The position numbers and the translations under genes are program-made. A DNA stretch of 64,000 nt from Anisus vortex (taxonomy: Eukaryota; Mollusca; Gastropoda; Planorbidae): NCBI GenBank assembly GCA_949126835.1, contig OX421492.1, positions 43,860,998 to 43,924,997 of the forward strand, given 5' to 3'. The notes beneath the pieces are model-generated. The model was not told the DNA's origin and did not search any database. It was given only the letters and a program-made list of their open reading frames with translations. This document shows positions 22,458 to 34,086 of this stretch, piece after piece (the first letter of the stretch is position 1; each line of letters opens with the position of its first letter).

Positions 22458-23315
22458 ATATATATATATATATATATATTTGAACAACATTAAAATAGAA
22501 ATATTTGAACAATATTACAGCTAGTATTACCCCATATAGTATATTATGTGTACACAGTATTTGATCAGATATAAATGGGGGCCAATGGAAAATTTCAATA
22601 CCGGTATGTAAATGACCGGATTCAAACTAAACAAAACATCTTTAATGTCTATAACATTAGGCTTTTTTTTTATGTTCAAGAAGCTCTAGCTTGTGTATAA
22701 TTGATTTTCGGGTACGGTAGGCCCTACTTGTACACTTCTAGAGAGTAAGTAAGACATTAAAATGTAATATATAGATCAGGCTGAAACTAAGACCTATATC
22801 CTTTTAAATATGGAAGGTACCTAATACTAGAGAAATTGGCTAAATTAGACTAATTATAGTGTTGACCTCAATTATAGTATATTTTATTGAACAGATCCGT
22901 TGACTCGTATATATTGATTGGAGTTCATGTACCTAAGGGTTTTGTCTTGTTGAAGTACCGGTATGAACAATAAATAGGCGCTAGATTTCAAGGTTTTGCA
23001 CACACACAAACATAGTTTTTTAAAATCCTTTTTATTTTATTTATATACCGATACTAGAGACTAATATAAATTACAACACAACCATATTAATAATATTATA
23101 ATACAAATATTGCAAGTATATCAAGTACCGGTATCGTATTTTTTTTTAATGGATTTACTTGTCTGGATTTGCATACGGTACCATTGTGTCTGAGTTGTCC
23201 TGATTTGTCATCTGCTAGACTTGGCCCCGTGCACACATTCTATTGCTGTACTCTTGCATGCTGTATGTTGTATTTGAACATTATCCACATCTAAGATATT
23301 TCTCTGCTTCCCCAG
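22458..23315 (+). other. AT-rich intron sequence without a gene
   Basis: Nothing coding is seen. It contains TA microsatellite at its start and several CCGGTA-type words. Confidence 0.55.
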
Positions 23316-23932
23316 GCCCCCCAAGCCTAGGCATTGAAAGGATCACCCGTGGGGCCCCAAGATCCACACAACCCTCTGAAATGGCCAGTGTCCATTCTGG
23401 TACCAACAACTTAATGACATGGAACCACCATAGAATAGCGAGTTCACCTACCGGTAGCTCTTCTTTAACTTATAAAAAGAGTTGTGTCAATTCTTCAGAT
23501 CAAGACAATTTTGACTTTTCCGCACATCCTCTGAACTCTCCTTCTTACAGACGACTATCGCGAGATGTTTATGGCAACCCTTTGTTTTCTACCTGTTGTA
23601 AATGTGGCGGCAAATATACTAACCCAGGAATGTGTGCATCTCATCAAGTTAACTGTAATGGTAGCAACCGTCTAATGTGCCAAATATGTAAACGGGTTTA
23701 CAGCCAAATGTGTGCCTTAAAAGAGCACCTTCGCGGTAAACATGGTCTGGGTGAAATGATATCATGTAAACATTGTGGTAGATCATTCAAATATAAACCG
23801 CAGTTATATGATCATAGTTGCTCTGGAATTATAAAAACTCTTCATCCGGACTCGTTATTCACCCTATCTCTGCAAAATGATTTCTCTTTAGAACATAGCA
23901 ATGTGCATTTGCAGAATTCATCTCAAGATTAG
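23316..23932 (+). CDS. Alternative zinc-finger exon 20, three fingers
   Basis: Acceptor ctgcttccccag at 23315, phase 1 (G+GC, Gly), 204 residues, TAG stop. A Ser/Pro-rich lead of about 85 residues is followed by finger 1 (CCKC ... SHQVNC, C2HC), finger 2 (CQIC ... EHLRGKH, C2H2) and finger 3 (CKHC ... DHSC, a shortened C2HC). The run RGKHGLGEM..CKHCGRSFKYKPQ parallels exon 17 closely. Finger 2 has Gln instead of Arg at helix -1. A palindromic ctaccggtagc lies inside the coding sequence near 23450. Confidence 0.86.
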
Positions 23933-24317
23933 CAACATTTAAATGCTTTGTCTCTACTTCTTGTGAATCTTAACCACGATAATGAATAAGTCTTTTAGAA
24001 ATTAATTCACGTAACCATATACTCATCATGTTAAAGGAAAATCATTTTACTTTAGTATAGGGCATTAGCCTTTATCCTTGTTGAAAGGGGTTATTGGTGT
24101 ACAAGTAAGCAGTGAAATATAATATTTTTTCTTAAATGAAACTATCACCTATATTGGATAGATTAATGGTTATGAAACTGTCTAGAGAGCACTGTAAGTG
24201 TAAATAGGGAATGAAAGGTGTTTAGGGTGGTGTTATAAAGGAATTAAGCAAGCCCAGAGTCCTCCAAGTTGTGAGAGATTATGTGTAATCCAGTGAACAA
24301 ATCTTGTTTCTCTCCAG

Positions 24318-24826
24318 CCTTCAAACTGCAGTGCCATGTGTCAAGCGCTGCCAGTGTATCGGTGGAAGAAGTTTATGATCTTTTAGGTCATTCTGGTGGT
24401 CAGGCAACTTGTCTTTGGTGTTCACACAAGTGTACAAATGAGAAACACTTCAGTAAACATGTCAACATTCACCATCAAGGAGTACAGCCTATTATTTGCA
24501 CTACCTGTTGGCGCATTTGTGCAGATTATGAATCATTTATAGAACATTGTAATCACAAGGATAACAAAGCAATCAATAAAAGCTATAATGTTAAAAAATG
24601 TAAAACTGACAAAAAAAGAAAGACAACCCCAGTTGGTATCACATTTGAGTGTAGGAAGTGTAATAAACACTTTAGGCAGTCCTGTTCTCTATTTCGCCAT
24701 AGATGGAAATGTGAAGGCACAAGAAGTATATTATGTAGTATGTGTGATAGTGTGTTTTATCGTAGTGATCACTTTAAAAGACACATGATAACAGCTCATG
24801 CGATTGAGGCGCCACATAAAATTTGA
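24318..24826 (+). CDS. Alternative zinc-finger exon 21, four fingers
   Basis: Acceptor gtttctctccag at 24317, phase 1 (G+CC, Ala), 168 residues, TGA stop. Finger 1 is C2H2 (CLWC ... KHVNIH) with the HxN of cluster I. Finger 2 is irregular (CTTC ... EHCNH). A basic stretch follows (KKCKTDKKRK), then finger 3 (CRKC ... RHRWKC, C2HC) and finger 4 (CSMC ... RHMITAH) with FYRSDHFKR. It joins the cluster I first finger and the cluster II pair in one exon, so it may resemble the ancestral arrangement. Confidence 0.87.
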
Positions 24827-27800
24827 AAATTTCATCCAACTAAAATTGTAATTAGCTTTTGTTTGTTTTATTCATTTTCCAACAATACTTTCATATTATG
24901 AAATGTAAATATTTTTTTTTTGGAATAATAATTTTTATCGGTAAACTTTTGAATGCTGCTTCACATGCCCGATAGATCAAATTGGTCTTTCAGGGACATA
25001 AAAAAAAATGTTGAACAACTACAAGCCATAAACTCATAATTGAAGTTGTATTTTGAACTACTACGTCTAGAGCTTTTACTGGCTCCATTAAAAATGTTGG
25101 GAAACAGTCTACTCTCATACTATTTGTACTTCAGCTTAACTATTACAATGACAAACAATAAAAAAAACACTTTTGAAATTATTTTCTTTCTTCCTTTTAA
25201 ATACCGGTATCGAATGAAATTGTACAAAAATATTGATCCTTTACACTGTAAATATTCAAGTTGGGTTGCCTTGTACTTGTATTTACACGTGAATGTCTTT
25301 ACTGTAATTTGACTGAATTATCGAGTTCTTTTCTTTTCGAGGAAATGATACACAATTAATAATAATTGTCAACGGAATATATTAATAAAACGTTCAACCG
25401 ATGAATAGGGTAACCTGGGGTAAGTTGATCCCCCCTCAGGGTAAGATGCTAACCCTTTAAATTAAAATATCAAAATTTATTCCAATCCAAACTAGCTTTT
25501 TTGTCTAGAGTAACGGTATTATTTTCTCGTTAGCGCAACTTAATAATTTAATTAATAGTACTAGTAGTATTAGTAGCAAGCGTTCAGGTTTCTCTTTCGA
25601 ACAATTTTTATTTTTTTATTATTATATTTTTTAATTTTTGCAGTTGTTTTCAAAATTTTACGTTCAATTAAAGTGTGATAAAACTTGATAGGCTGACGAA
25701 TCTAGCTTGATTATGGGTAAACCGCGCATACCGGCTAACGGTACCGGTACCGAATTTTTATAAATAATAAATGAACGTTAAACAAAAAGTTCTATTTTTT
25801 TTATTTTTTCAATTATAAGAACATTTAAATTGATAATTGATTACAATAAATATTTGTTTTTTTCCCCCATCTCAGTCTAACTCACTGTTAGTGTTAGTAC
25901 TGTTAGGCTTTTTAAATTGAAAGAGAAACCAATTGTGTTCATAAAGACACCTGGTGCATTAGTAGGACAATTGGTTTTAATTAGAGCGAAGCTAGAATAA
26001 TTAGAAGCCATAATATAGTACTGTACTGATAATGGAGAATCTGAAAGCGAGCAGTTATTGTGTGGCTCGCCTATTTTACTAAATTTGTAAAGCCAAATAA
26101 TGATTACTGTCATTGTTGACATTGCTATAAAAGGGAGTGTATTCGTTTGACCTTTATTAAAATTGAATCCGTACATTTGAACAATGAGTACTTCATGCCT
26201 TTTATTGTGACTAATATTTGATAGCAAACTAACCAAATCAGTACTTCACTTACCGTAACAAGAACAATTTTACTGTTCAAGTCAATGGATCTTATACCGG
26301 TACGGTACTCCTTTTTTACATTTATACCGGTAACCAAAATAGTGTCTTTTGGTACCGGTAGCATTAGTCTTGCTGGTCTTAAATAACCTAAAAATATATA
26401 TTTAATAAGAATTGTTAAAAGTTTAGGTGGGCGTTTTACCCCATGATGCCCTACTGGTTTGTAGGCCTATTATTAATTAGGCAGGCTTTCTACTTCCTTT
26501 ATACGGGCTGGAAATGTATCGGTACGCTGGCACGCTTTTATTTTTAAGGTTGGGGAAAGTTTGGGAAAACTAATTTAGCAGTGTGAAAAATATTAAATTA
26601 AATAAATTTTGTAAATTAAAGAAAACCATACAAGTTATAATACCGGTAAGCAACGTTTTTCGTATACCGGTAAATTGTTTAAATTATGCATTTTTTAATA
26701 GCATTTTGAAGCTTTTGCCCTTTGCCATCCACTTAGTAAGGAAAATACAAAAACCAAGTTAATATAGAAACACATAATTAGCATTATAAAAGAAAATATT
26801 GCTGAAAATCAAAACAAACGTATTAACTATTTTATAAAGAGAGAAACGCACTGTTAAATTACAGCTAATATAATGAGGCCTACTTTTGTTATGCATCAGC
26901 TATTTAAAGATTTTGCTCTTTGACACCCACAAAGAAATGATGACAGTGCAAAAATGCAGTAAAGAAACGGTTAGTCTGGTGTTTTCAAGAGGGATTTACC
27001 AATGCACGCCATAAGTGTTGAGAAAAGTTAACTGATTTAAGAAGGAATGTGGTTGTGGTTGAAAACTTTATATAATGTCTTCCCCGTGGGTTTACGTCTA
27101 CGTACCATGTTTCATATAAATAGGATGACAGAAAGTGGACCAATTAGCCTTTTGATGGACGAGTAACAAAGTTTTGCGAAATTTAAATACAGATTTTAAA
27201 AGTTAAGAACTATAGGGTTAGGTTAACGAGTCCTTAACTGCCTTAAGTCTCATCTAGTTTCTTCGAACATTTTGATCAGACAGTGGGATATATCACTATC
27301 ACCGTATGTCATTGTAAATTGATTTGTGCATTTTGTGTACCGCTAAGGACACGTTCGTGAACAGTTTTGGAAATTTTAAACTGGATTTAGAGTAACAACC
27401 TTGTTAGGAAATGAACCCTGTATAATTTCTATAATAATAATACTGTACCTATCATTGACAATGCACGCCGGGTACTATTAGTTACTGGTACCGGTAAAGA
27501 TGCTACAGTGTAACAGTCAGGTGGTATAGGACTATTTCGTATTGCCTTATCTAGAATTTATATTGATATCCATAAATGCTGTCAGATTGTATAGTGTCCT
27601 GTGTAGAGAGTTTTTATAATGGTGTGGTTATAACCAATTATTTAAAAGTAAGATAGTTTCTTGTCTGTTTTTGGTGATAGAATAATATCACATCCTCGCC
27701 ATCTGATATACGGTGCCAAGACGTTTGTTTTTACAGGTGTACAAATATTACCCTGGACTTTTAAAATTGCTCAACAAAACATTTAAAAAGCAACACAGTA

Positions 27801-28457
27801 ATGTTCTAGTCTAGTAGTACGTACTAGTAGGCCTATGAGTTGACAGTACTGGTACTGTCTCGTATGTCGTATCAACTAAAATCTTCAACATAATACTAAA
27901 TATTAGAAAAAAGATCACTTGGACAAACTGTGAGCTGAACATACAAAATACCGTACAAGTACCCGGTACAAGGAAATGTTATTTAAGTTGATGTTAATTC
28001 AGTTTATTGGCCTCTGTTGCATGCAAAACAACGAAGTATCTTTTGATTGGTTTTTGTGCATGAATCAAGAAAAGCAATACAATTTTGTTAGTGTTACTAG
28101 GCCTATAACCAAAGTCTAAGCCTACCCGGTACCGATACGGAAAAATACTTCACACACTTCAACTTGAAGCTATTGCACATTTACTCTTTAGAAATAAATA
28201 AGGTTCGTTCCATCGATACCGGTACTAAGTCTTTTAAAGTATACTTTGATGTATGTATTTTAGATAGGGTATCTTTTTTTCACAAAGTATCTTTCTTTCA
28301 CAAATGAGAATTACTGTATTACGAAGAATAAAAATAAAAGGGTTGTAAAAATGTTTCTTTTACTTTACTACCAGAATTTCCTATTTTATTTTTGAAAGTT
28401 TTTTTTAGTTACCTAATACACAAGTCAGAAGAAGATTAATTTTCTTTCCCCTATTAG
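24827..28457 (+). other. Intron, AT-rich, no gene found
   Basis: Open frames here are short and lack domains. Many TACCGGTA words occur. A possible element with imperfect ends (tagggtaacctggggtaa near 25406; ttaccccatgatgcccta ending near 26452, about 16 of 22 positions matching) has no visible target duplication. The remainder is unremarkable. Confidence 0.5.
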
Positions 28458-28690
28458 GTTACTACTTGACTGAAAGTTTTAAGTCCTTTGTGGAGAGAAG
28501 AACAAGACCAAGAAAAAAAGGTTTCTATCAGTGTGAACACTGTGCTAAAGTGTTTAATATGCAACAAAGTTTAACGCGACACAAATGGAAATGCGAAGGC
28601 ACACGTATCTTAGAGTGTAATCTTTGTGGTAAAAGATTTCATCGTTCGGACAGATTGAAGGCACATTACCTGGCGCAACATTCACTTTAA
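28458..28690 (+). CDS. Alternative zinc-finger exon 22 (cluster II)
   Basis: Acceptor tttcccctattag at 28457, phase 1 (G+GT, Gly), 76 residues, TAA stop. Finger 1 is C2HC (CEHC ... RHKWKC) and finger 2 is C2H2 (CNLC ... AHYLAQH) with helix RSDRLKA. The joining CEGTRILEC is the standard cluster II linker. The tail ends two residues after the last His. A basic lead (RRTRPRKK) precedes the fingers. Confidence 0.88.
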
Positions 28691-29001
28691 CGTATAACGT
28701 ATAACATTACAGAAGACATCTTTAAGACCGGTACAGAATATTTTCTCATTGGATTCTATTTGTACATGTGCCTGTATGCCGAGTGGTAGCTGGATAGGCA
28801 TTGTTTAGATTGTAGTATGAAATATCTTCCCGAGTCTAATCCTGACCAACAAAATACAATATGTTAACATATAATAATAATAGCTTTACAAATATAATTC
28901 ATACTGTGTAGAGTTTTAGTATTACCACCTGCCTCCCTTTCGCCCAAATGTTTATCTATACTGAGCCTGTAGTTAGTATTTTCCTTATCTGTTCACAATA
29001 G

Positions 29002-29231
29002 GTTCAAACTCTGGCTATCCACTCGATCGGCAGTTTATTTGTTCTCGCTGCCACAAAAGCTTTGCATATAAAGGCAGCCTAAATCGTCACAAGTGGAGAT
29101 GTGAGAGACTTCGAGTTTTAAACTGTTCACTGTGTAACAAAGAGTACTTCCGTGTTGATATGCTTAAGGAACACATGTTTTCAACTCATAAAGTTTCACC
29201 GGGAGATGAGTCAACTCTACAATTCTCATAG
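29002..29231 (+). CDS. Alternative zinc-finger exon 23 (cluster II), no start codon
   Basis: Read from acceptor tgttcacaatag at 29001: phase 1 (G+GT, Gly), 75 residues, TAG stop. Finger 1 is C2HC (CSRC ... RHKWRC) with Tyr -1, and finger 2 is C2H2 (CSLC ... EHMFSTH) with helix RVDMLKE. The linker is CERLRVLNC. No Met lies before finger 2, so Met-based searches miss it. The tail of about 15 residues is mildly acidic (SPGDEST). Confidence 0.86.
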
Positions 29232-29420
29232 TGGACCTGCATGTTTACTGCCTGCCAGTGGCCTTTCACAGGATACTAGTAGTACTATTAATGTATTAAT
29301 ATATACATTTTATCCATGCATTTCTTTGTAAAGCTTATATTAGTATTAGGAAATATTTTACTACTTCTTATGTAAACTATGTCTTTCAATTGATATTCGA
29401 TAAGGCCATTTCACTTTCAG

Positions 29421-29632
29421 TTCGGCTACAAGTTGGCTGTTATAACCCACAGACAGTGTACCTCTGTGAACGCTGCAAAAAGACATTTCTTTACAGTCAA
29501 AGTCTTAATCGCCACAAATGGAAATGTGAAAGGTCACGAATCATTGAGTGTCCATACTGCAACAGAGAATTTTTTCGTGCTGATAAATTTAAAGAACATC
29601 TTCTTGTCCATCAAACCGTAGGAGAAAAATAA
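29421..29632 (+). CDS. Alternative zinc-finger exon 24 (cluster II)
   Basis: Acceptor ttcactttcag at 29420, phase 1 (G+TT, Val), 69 residues, TAA stop. Finger 1 is CERC ... RHKWKC (C2HC; LYSQSLNR helix), and finger 2 is CPYC ... EHLLVH (C2H2, H-x3-H) with helix RADKFKE. The linker is CERSRIIEC. Finger 1 is nearly identical to that of exon 25 (FLYSQSL), so these neighbours are probably recent duplicates. Confidence 0.88.
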
Positions 29633-29913
29633 CTGCACATTACACTGAATAGTTGCTAGACATTTCCTGACATACCGGTACTATCTATTAATTAGATCAA
29701 ACATGAGACAATATATTTTAAATTGATGAAATGAAGTCTAAATGTCTAATTTATATAAGATACAAAATACGAAAAGGTCTAAAGTACGTACAACAAAACC
29801 ACCATCCAGTTAGAAAAAATCTAATGTTATACCACCTGCCTGCAAAGTACCGGTACCGTAATTATTATATCTTACCATTTTCAACCCACACTGTGACCTG
29901 ATACTTTTATTAG

Positions 29914-30131
29914 GTGGACAGCTTACATCCGTTGGTCATCCTAGTCGTCAGGTATACACGTGCCATCGCTGCAACAAGACTTTTCTGTACAGCCAGAGCC
30001 TTGCAAGGCACAAGTGGAAATGTGAAGAAAGCCGAATCCTGAACTGTTGTTTTTGTGGCAAGGTTTTTTACAGATTGGATTATCTCAGAAAGCATGAAGT
30101 GAAACATTCCTCTGTTCTTAATATGATTTAG
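29914..30131 (+). CDS. Alternative zinc-finger exon 25 (cluster II), no start codon
   Basis: Read from acceptor acttttattag at 29913: phase 1 (G+GT, Gly), 71 residues, TAG stop. Finger 1 is CHRC ... RHKWKC (C2HC) and finger 2 is CCFC ... KHEVKH (C2H2) with helix RLDYLRK. The linker is CEESRILNC. There is no Met ahead of the fingers. It pairs with exon 24 by finger 1 sequence, while the finger 2 helix differs at +3 (Tyr versus Lys) and +6 (Lys versus Glu). Confidence 0.86.
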
Positions 30132-30377
30132 TAGTCACTGTATTGTGTGTAAATTAAATGTAAAAGAAAGATACAAGTAATTTTGTTTTTAAATTTGATT
30201 ACCGGTACTGGTGTATGAAAAGCTGGAGTTGTGGAATAGCTTCCTATTTATGAGACAGACCTAATCACTTAGTAAATGGTCATATTTCTCCTATGTTACA
30301 TACTAGCCAGCTCCATCGCCATAAAGCTCCCAAATGAAGAATCTGAAAATTAGTTGGTTTTTAATTTTACAAAACGC

Positions 30378-30703
30378 AACTGTAGTCAGTATTGAAATAA
30401 AACTTTTCCATTCAATTGTCAACTGTAGTCAGTATTGAAATAAAACTAGTTTTCCATTCAATTGTCAACTGTATTCAGTATTGAAATAAAACTAGTTTTC
30501 CATTCAATTGTCAACTGTATTCAGTATTGAAATAAAACTAGTTTTCCATTCAATTGTCAACTGTATTCAGTATTGAAATAAAACTAGTTTTCCATTCAAT
30601 TGTCAACTGTATTCAGTATTGAAATAAAACTAGTTTTCCATTCCATTGTCAACTGTATTCAGTACCGGTATTGAAATAAAACTAGTTTTTCATTCAATTG
30701 TCA
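30378..30703. repeat. 46-bp minisatellite, about 7 copies
   Basis: The unit contains caactgtattcagtattg, aaataaaactag and ttttccattcaattgt. The first copy lacks a few bases and the last carries an inserted accggt. It lies 170 bp upstream of exon 26. Confidence 0.9.
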
Positions 30704-30876
30704 GTAATCATTAGATCTATCATCTATTGATTTTCTTTATTTCTCTTCCACTTCCATTGCTTAGTTTGCACATTCGGTTTTAATGCATTTGGCCCTCTCC
30801 TATCAACTGGATCAGTTATCGTTTGTCACTCTTATGTCTGTATCATTATACAATCTTCACATTGTATTACGTTTAG

Positions 30877-31142
30877 GTCCAAGGGTTAATACAGAAGAGG
30901 GAGTGTTTCAACCAACAGGCATGAAAACACGATCCAGTACATCACGTCTTGAATGTGAACATTGCCACAAAGTGTTTTCTTTCTCACAAGGTCTACGAAG
31001 ACACAAGTGGAAATGTGAAGGCTCACGTATATGGCCCTGTGATCATTGTGATAAATTTTTTTACCGCTCTGATCATCTCAAAATTCACGAGAGACAACAT
31101 ATTTGTCTTGGTGCCAAAAATGTTTTCACCGAAAACTACTAG
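30877..31142 (+). CDS. Alternative zinc-finger exon 26 (cluster II)
   Basis: Acceptor attacgtttag at 30876, phase 1 (G+GT, Gly), 87 residues, TAG stop. Finger 1 is CEHC ... RHKWKC (C2HC), with Phe in place of Tyr at helix -1. Finger 2 is CDHC ... IHERQH (C2H2) with helix RSDHLKI. The linker CEGSRIWPC differs from its sisters by Trp-Pro. The pyrimidine tract before the acceptor is weak compared with other exons. Confidence 0.86.
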
Positions 31143-31321
31143 CACTAGCTGGACTGACTATCTCTTATATTTATTATTTATATCATAAAAAACAACAACA
31201 ACAGCAAAATAAGTGTATGCTATATTTCGGGAGCAAATCAATTCACTCATTCTTTATTTGCAATGTTATTTTAACTTTTACACATTGATATCACAAAGAC
31301 TAACTCTTTTCTTTGTCTTAG

Positions 31322-31488
31322 ATTCAGGTTTATGCAAAAATATAAATATCGGTAATACATTCATACGCACTAGGTTAAATCCCCCCCCCCCTCCCAAAGT
31401 ACCGGAAACCGTTGTTGTTGCTTTTTCCAATAGTATTTATCACTCTTGTTCCTCCTGTAAAATAAATCAGTGTGATTGTATCCTTTAA
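31322..31488 (+). pseudogene. Possible degenerate or finger-less alternative exon
   Basis: A good acceptor (ctttgtcttag at 31321) opens a phase-1 frame (G+AT, Asp) of 54 residues ending in TAA at 31486-31488. There is no complete finger; a proline run (from a C12 tract) precedes a Cys cluster (HSCSSCKINQCDC). It sits in order between exons 26 and 27 with the right strand and phase. It may be a decayed member or chance. Confidence 0.3.
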
Positions 31489-31662
31489 TTTGCTTTCATT
31501 TTGGAAATAGAAACGTAGAACCCAGCATCTAAGTCTAAGTTGTAGGCCTATACACAATCTACCGGTACGATATTTTATTTACTGGTGCCCGTTACCGGTA
31601 CTTAGTCACAAGAAAATGTAGGCTACACATAAAAATAAAAGTTCTTCATTATTCATTACCTA

Positions 31663-31792
31663 GGTTATGTAGACATTCATATATATATAAGTTACAACAC
31701 TTGATTAAAAACCTTACAGTAGTTATAGGTTATGTAGACATTCATATATATATACGTTACAACACTTGATTAAAAACCTTACAGTAGTATAG
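31663..31792. repeat. Two-copy direct repeat, about 66 bp
   Basis: Two adjacent copies share ggttatgtagacattcat, a TATA run, gttacaacacttgattaa and aaaccttacagtagt. The repeat ends about 55 bp before the exon 27 acceptor. Confidence 0.85.
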
Positions 31793-31850
31793 GCTCTCTC
31801 CAATATTTAAAAATTATAAAGTAAATAATTGACCTTTTCTTTGCCTGCAG

Positions 31851-32167
31851 TTAAGAAGTCAGAATACGTTTGTCCATATGAAGGAACTTCTCTGACAACT
31901 ACCGGTACCAGAGAGAAGGTCATGTTACAAGCATCCAGGCTTCAAAACTTTCATTCTAGAAATCATAGCATGGGTGGACCTTTTATTTGCGACATATGTG
32001 CTACTAGTTTTACCAAAAAATTTAACTTGACAAGACATAAGGGAAAGTGTGCAGGCACAAAAACTTTTCAGTGTCCTATTTGTGGCAAGATTTTATACAG
32101 AACTGACAAATTTCAAATTCATGTAGCAATGAAACATCCAACTAAAAGTAGTGTCAGTCAATTTTAA
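31851..32167 (+). CDS. Alternative zinc-finger exon 27 (cluster II)
   Basis: Acceptor ctttgcctgcag at 31850, phase 1 (G+TT, Val), 104 residues, TAA stop. A lead of about 45 residues includes a coding TACCGGTA-type word (31900-31908). Finger 1 is CDIC ... RHKGKC (C2HC) and finger 2 is CPIC ... IHVAMKH (C2H2) with helix RTDKFQI and Leu in place of the core Phe. The linker is CAGTKTFQC. Confidence 0.87.
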
Positions 32168-32223
32168 CATTTTCTACATTAGCTTAGAAAGACTTGAGGT
32201 ACCGGTAGCGGTAATATTGAGTT

Positions 32224-32347
32224 GATTCTATCGATAGGATGTAGAGTACCAGCCCAGGTTGATTGATTCTATCGATAGGATGTAGAGTACCAGCCCAGGT
32301 TGATTGATTCTATCGATAGGATGTAGAGTACCAGCCCAGGTTGATTG
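32224..32347. repeat. 41-bp minisatellite, 3 copies
   Basis: The unit contains attctatcgataggatgtag, agtaccagcccagg and ttgattg. The array ends 50 bp before the exon 28 acceptor. Confidence 0.9.
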
Positions 32348-32397
32348 AGATTAATTCACTGTTTTATTACACACTGCTCATGTGTCTTCATTTACAG

Positions 32398-32612
32398 AAA
32401 ATAATGTCTATGGAGGAAGCAACAACTTTTCCACAACACGATATATATATGGATGTCCTGTTTGTGGTAAAAGATTTACTACGAAGTATAATATGGAAAG
32501 GCATCATAGAAAATGTGGGTTTTCTGTGGCTCAAGTTTGTCCTCTATGTGGGAAAACATTTCTTACACACGATAGTTTGAAGCAGCACATGCTCATTGTT
32601 CATTCACTCTAA
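32398..32612 (+). CDS. Alternative zinc-finger exon 28 (cluster II)
   Basis: Acceptor cttcatttacag at 32397, phase 1 (G+AA, Glu), 70 residues, TAA stop. Finger 1 is CPVC ... RHHRKC (C2HC). Finger 2 is CPLC ... QHMLIVH (C2H2), whose helix THDSLKQ lacks the usual Arg at -1 but keeps Asp at +2. The linker is CGFSVAQVC. An AATAAA occurs 152 bp past the stop (32764-32769). Confidence 0.87.
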
Positions 32613-33061
32613 ATTGAATCTTTCTTTCAATTTAAAGATCTGTTGAATGTAAATTGAATACTGATAAATAGGATTGGACAATTGTAGTGTATATTTTTTT
32701 TTATAAGATCTCAATGTGTTGGAAGAATTGAATTGTAATTGTAAGCATACCACTCTGATTCTGAATAAAGATATCAATAAAGATATAGTTATAGCTGTAC
32801 TTAGTTTTAGTAAGGGAGAAGCTTGATAAGGATTGCTATATCTCTAAACTTAGTACACTCTGGATAAGGATGTCTGTATATTTCTATACTTACCGTAGTA
32901 CTGTGAATAAGATTTATACAAGAATAAATCTCCACTTAATACTGGATACTCTGGATAAAGATGTCTATACTTAATAATTAATACTCTGAATAAGGCTGTT
33001 ACTGTTAGATGTTTGTATCTGTAATCTGTATACATAGTGATAGTGATTGTTCAATCTGCAG

Positions 33062-33321
33062 GAAAAAGCATTGCTTACTTTGAGTTGCATGGGAAAGGTG
33101 ATTGTCAACCCATTTACCACCATAGTGGACAGATCATGAAATATCCATGTAATGTTTGTGGGAAATTATTTACCATTAAAGGAAATTTGGACAGACACAG
33201 ATGGAAGTGTCTGAATCTAAGACAACAGCCTTGTCCATTCTGTGGTAAGGTATTCCATCGTCGTGACAATCTGAAAGGACATATGGCAACAATACACTCA
33301 GCAGAATGGCATGCCATCTAA
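33062..33321 (+). CDS. Alternative zinc-finger exon 29 (cluster II)
   Basis: Acceptor tcaatctgcag at 33061, phase 1 (G+GA, Gly), 85 residues, TAA stop. Finger 1 is CNVC ... RHRWKC (C2HC) and finger 2 is CPFC ... GHMATIH (C2H2) with helix RRDNLKG. The linker is CLNLRQQPC. AATAAA lies at 33569-33574, after 250 bp of AT-rich 3' sequence. Confidence 0.88.
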
Positions 33322-34086
33322 ATAGTTAGACCAGTTTGTTTTTTTAGATCTTAGTCTTGTAGTCTTAGTGGTAATCTTTGATGACTTGTAGGCTACTTTG
33401 TTTTTAAACAATTTAATTTCGTATAATTGTTTCCATTTATTAATTTCATAACTTGGTCTTTGAACTTTCATGTATATATTATTATAATTTTAATATAATA
33501 TAATATTAATGATTTTCTGGTATTTTATATATGTATGTATACCGTACATTGTATATATCTGTATCCATAATAAAGTTATGATAAAGACAACAGCTAATAA
33601 ATTATTTTCATTTTAAAGCAAATAAAACAGTGAGAATTCTGAAATTTTTTAATTATTTCAATAGCGGTATTGTTACATACCACAATACCAGTTAATACCA
33701 GTACGGTACCGGTATGTGGATGCTTCCAGTGGAACTTTTTTATTTATTGAGCTTTTGTTATAAACAATGTATCAAACTTATTGTATTAAAAAGTTCTATC
33801 AAGTGATTGTCATTAAAATAGTCTAAATGAACTAAATGTAAAAGAAAATGTTGGTTTGGACTACCTACTTCCACAGTCCCACTCGCATAGCAAACTGTAT
33901 AAAACAACAAAAAATGTTGTATTGTTATTCCATGTATGGTATGGTGTACCCGTATGGAGATATTATTTTAATTGAAATATATATTTGAATTAATAAATCA
34001 ATATACATGATTCAAGTTGTTCATGAAAATCTTTTGATTGTTTTCAATTTTGAAATGAATAAAATGTTTCTATTCTGTTTTTAAAG
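33322..34086 (+). other. AT-rich spacer, no gene
   Basis: This is probably 3' UTR of exon 29 up to about 33.6 kb. Beyond that, AT-rich sequence carries a few CCGGTA words. Confidence 0.5.

Noticed and set aside
25877..26364. Overlapping minus-strand ORFs of 79 and 119 codons
   Set aside because: No domain, AT-rich composition, and they lie within a possible inverted-repeat element; not supported as genes.
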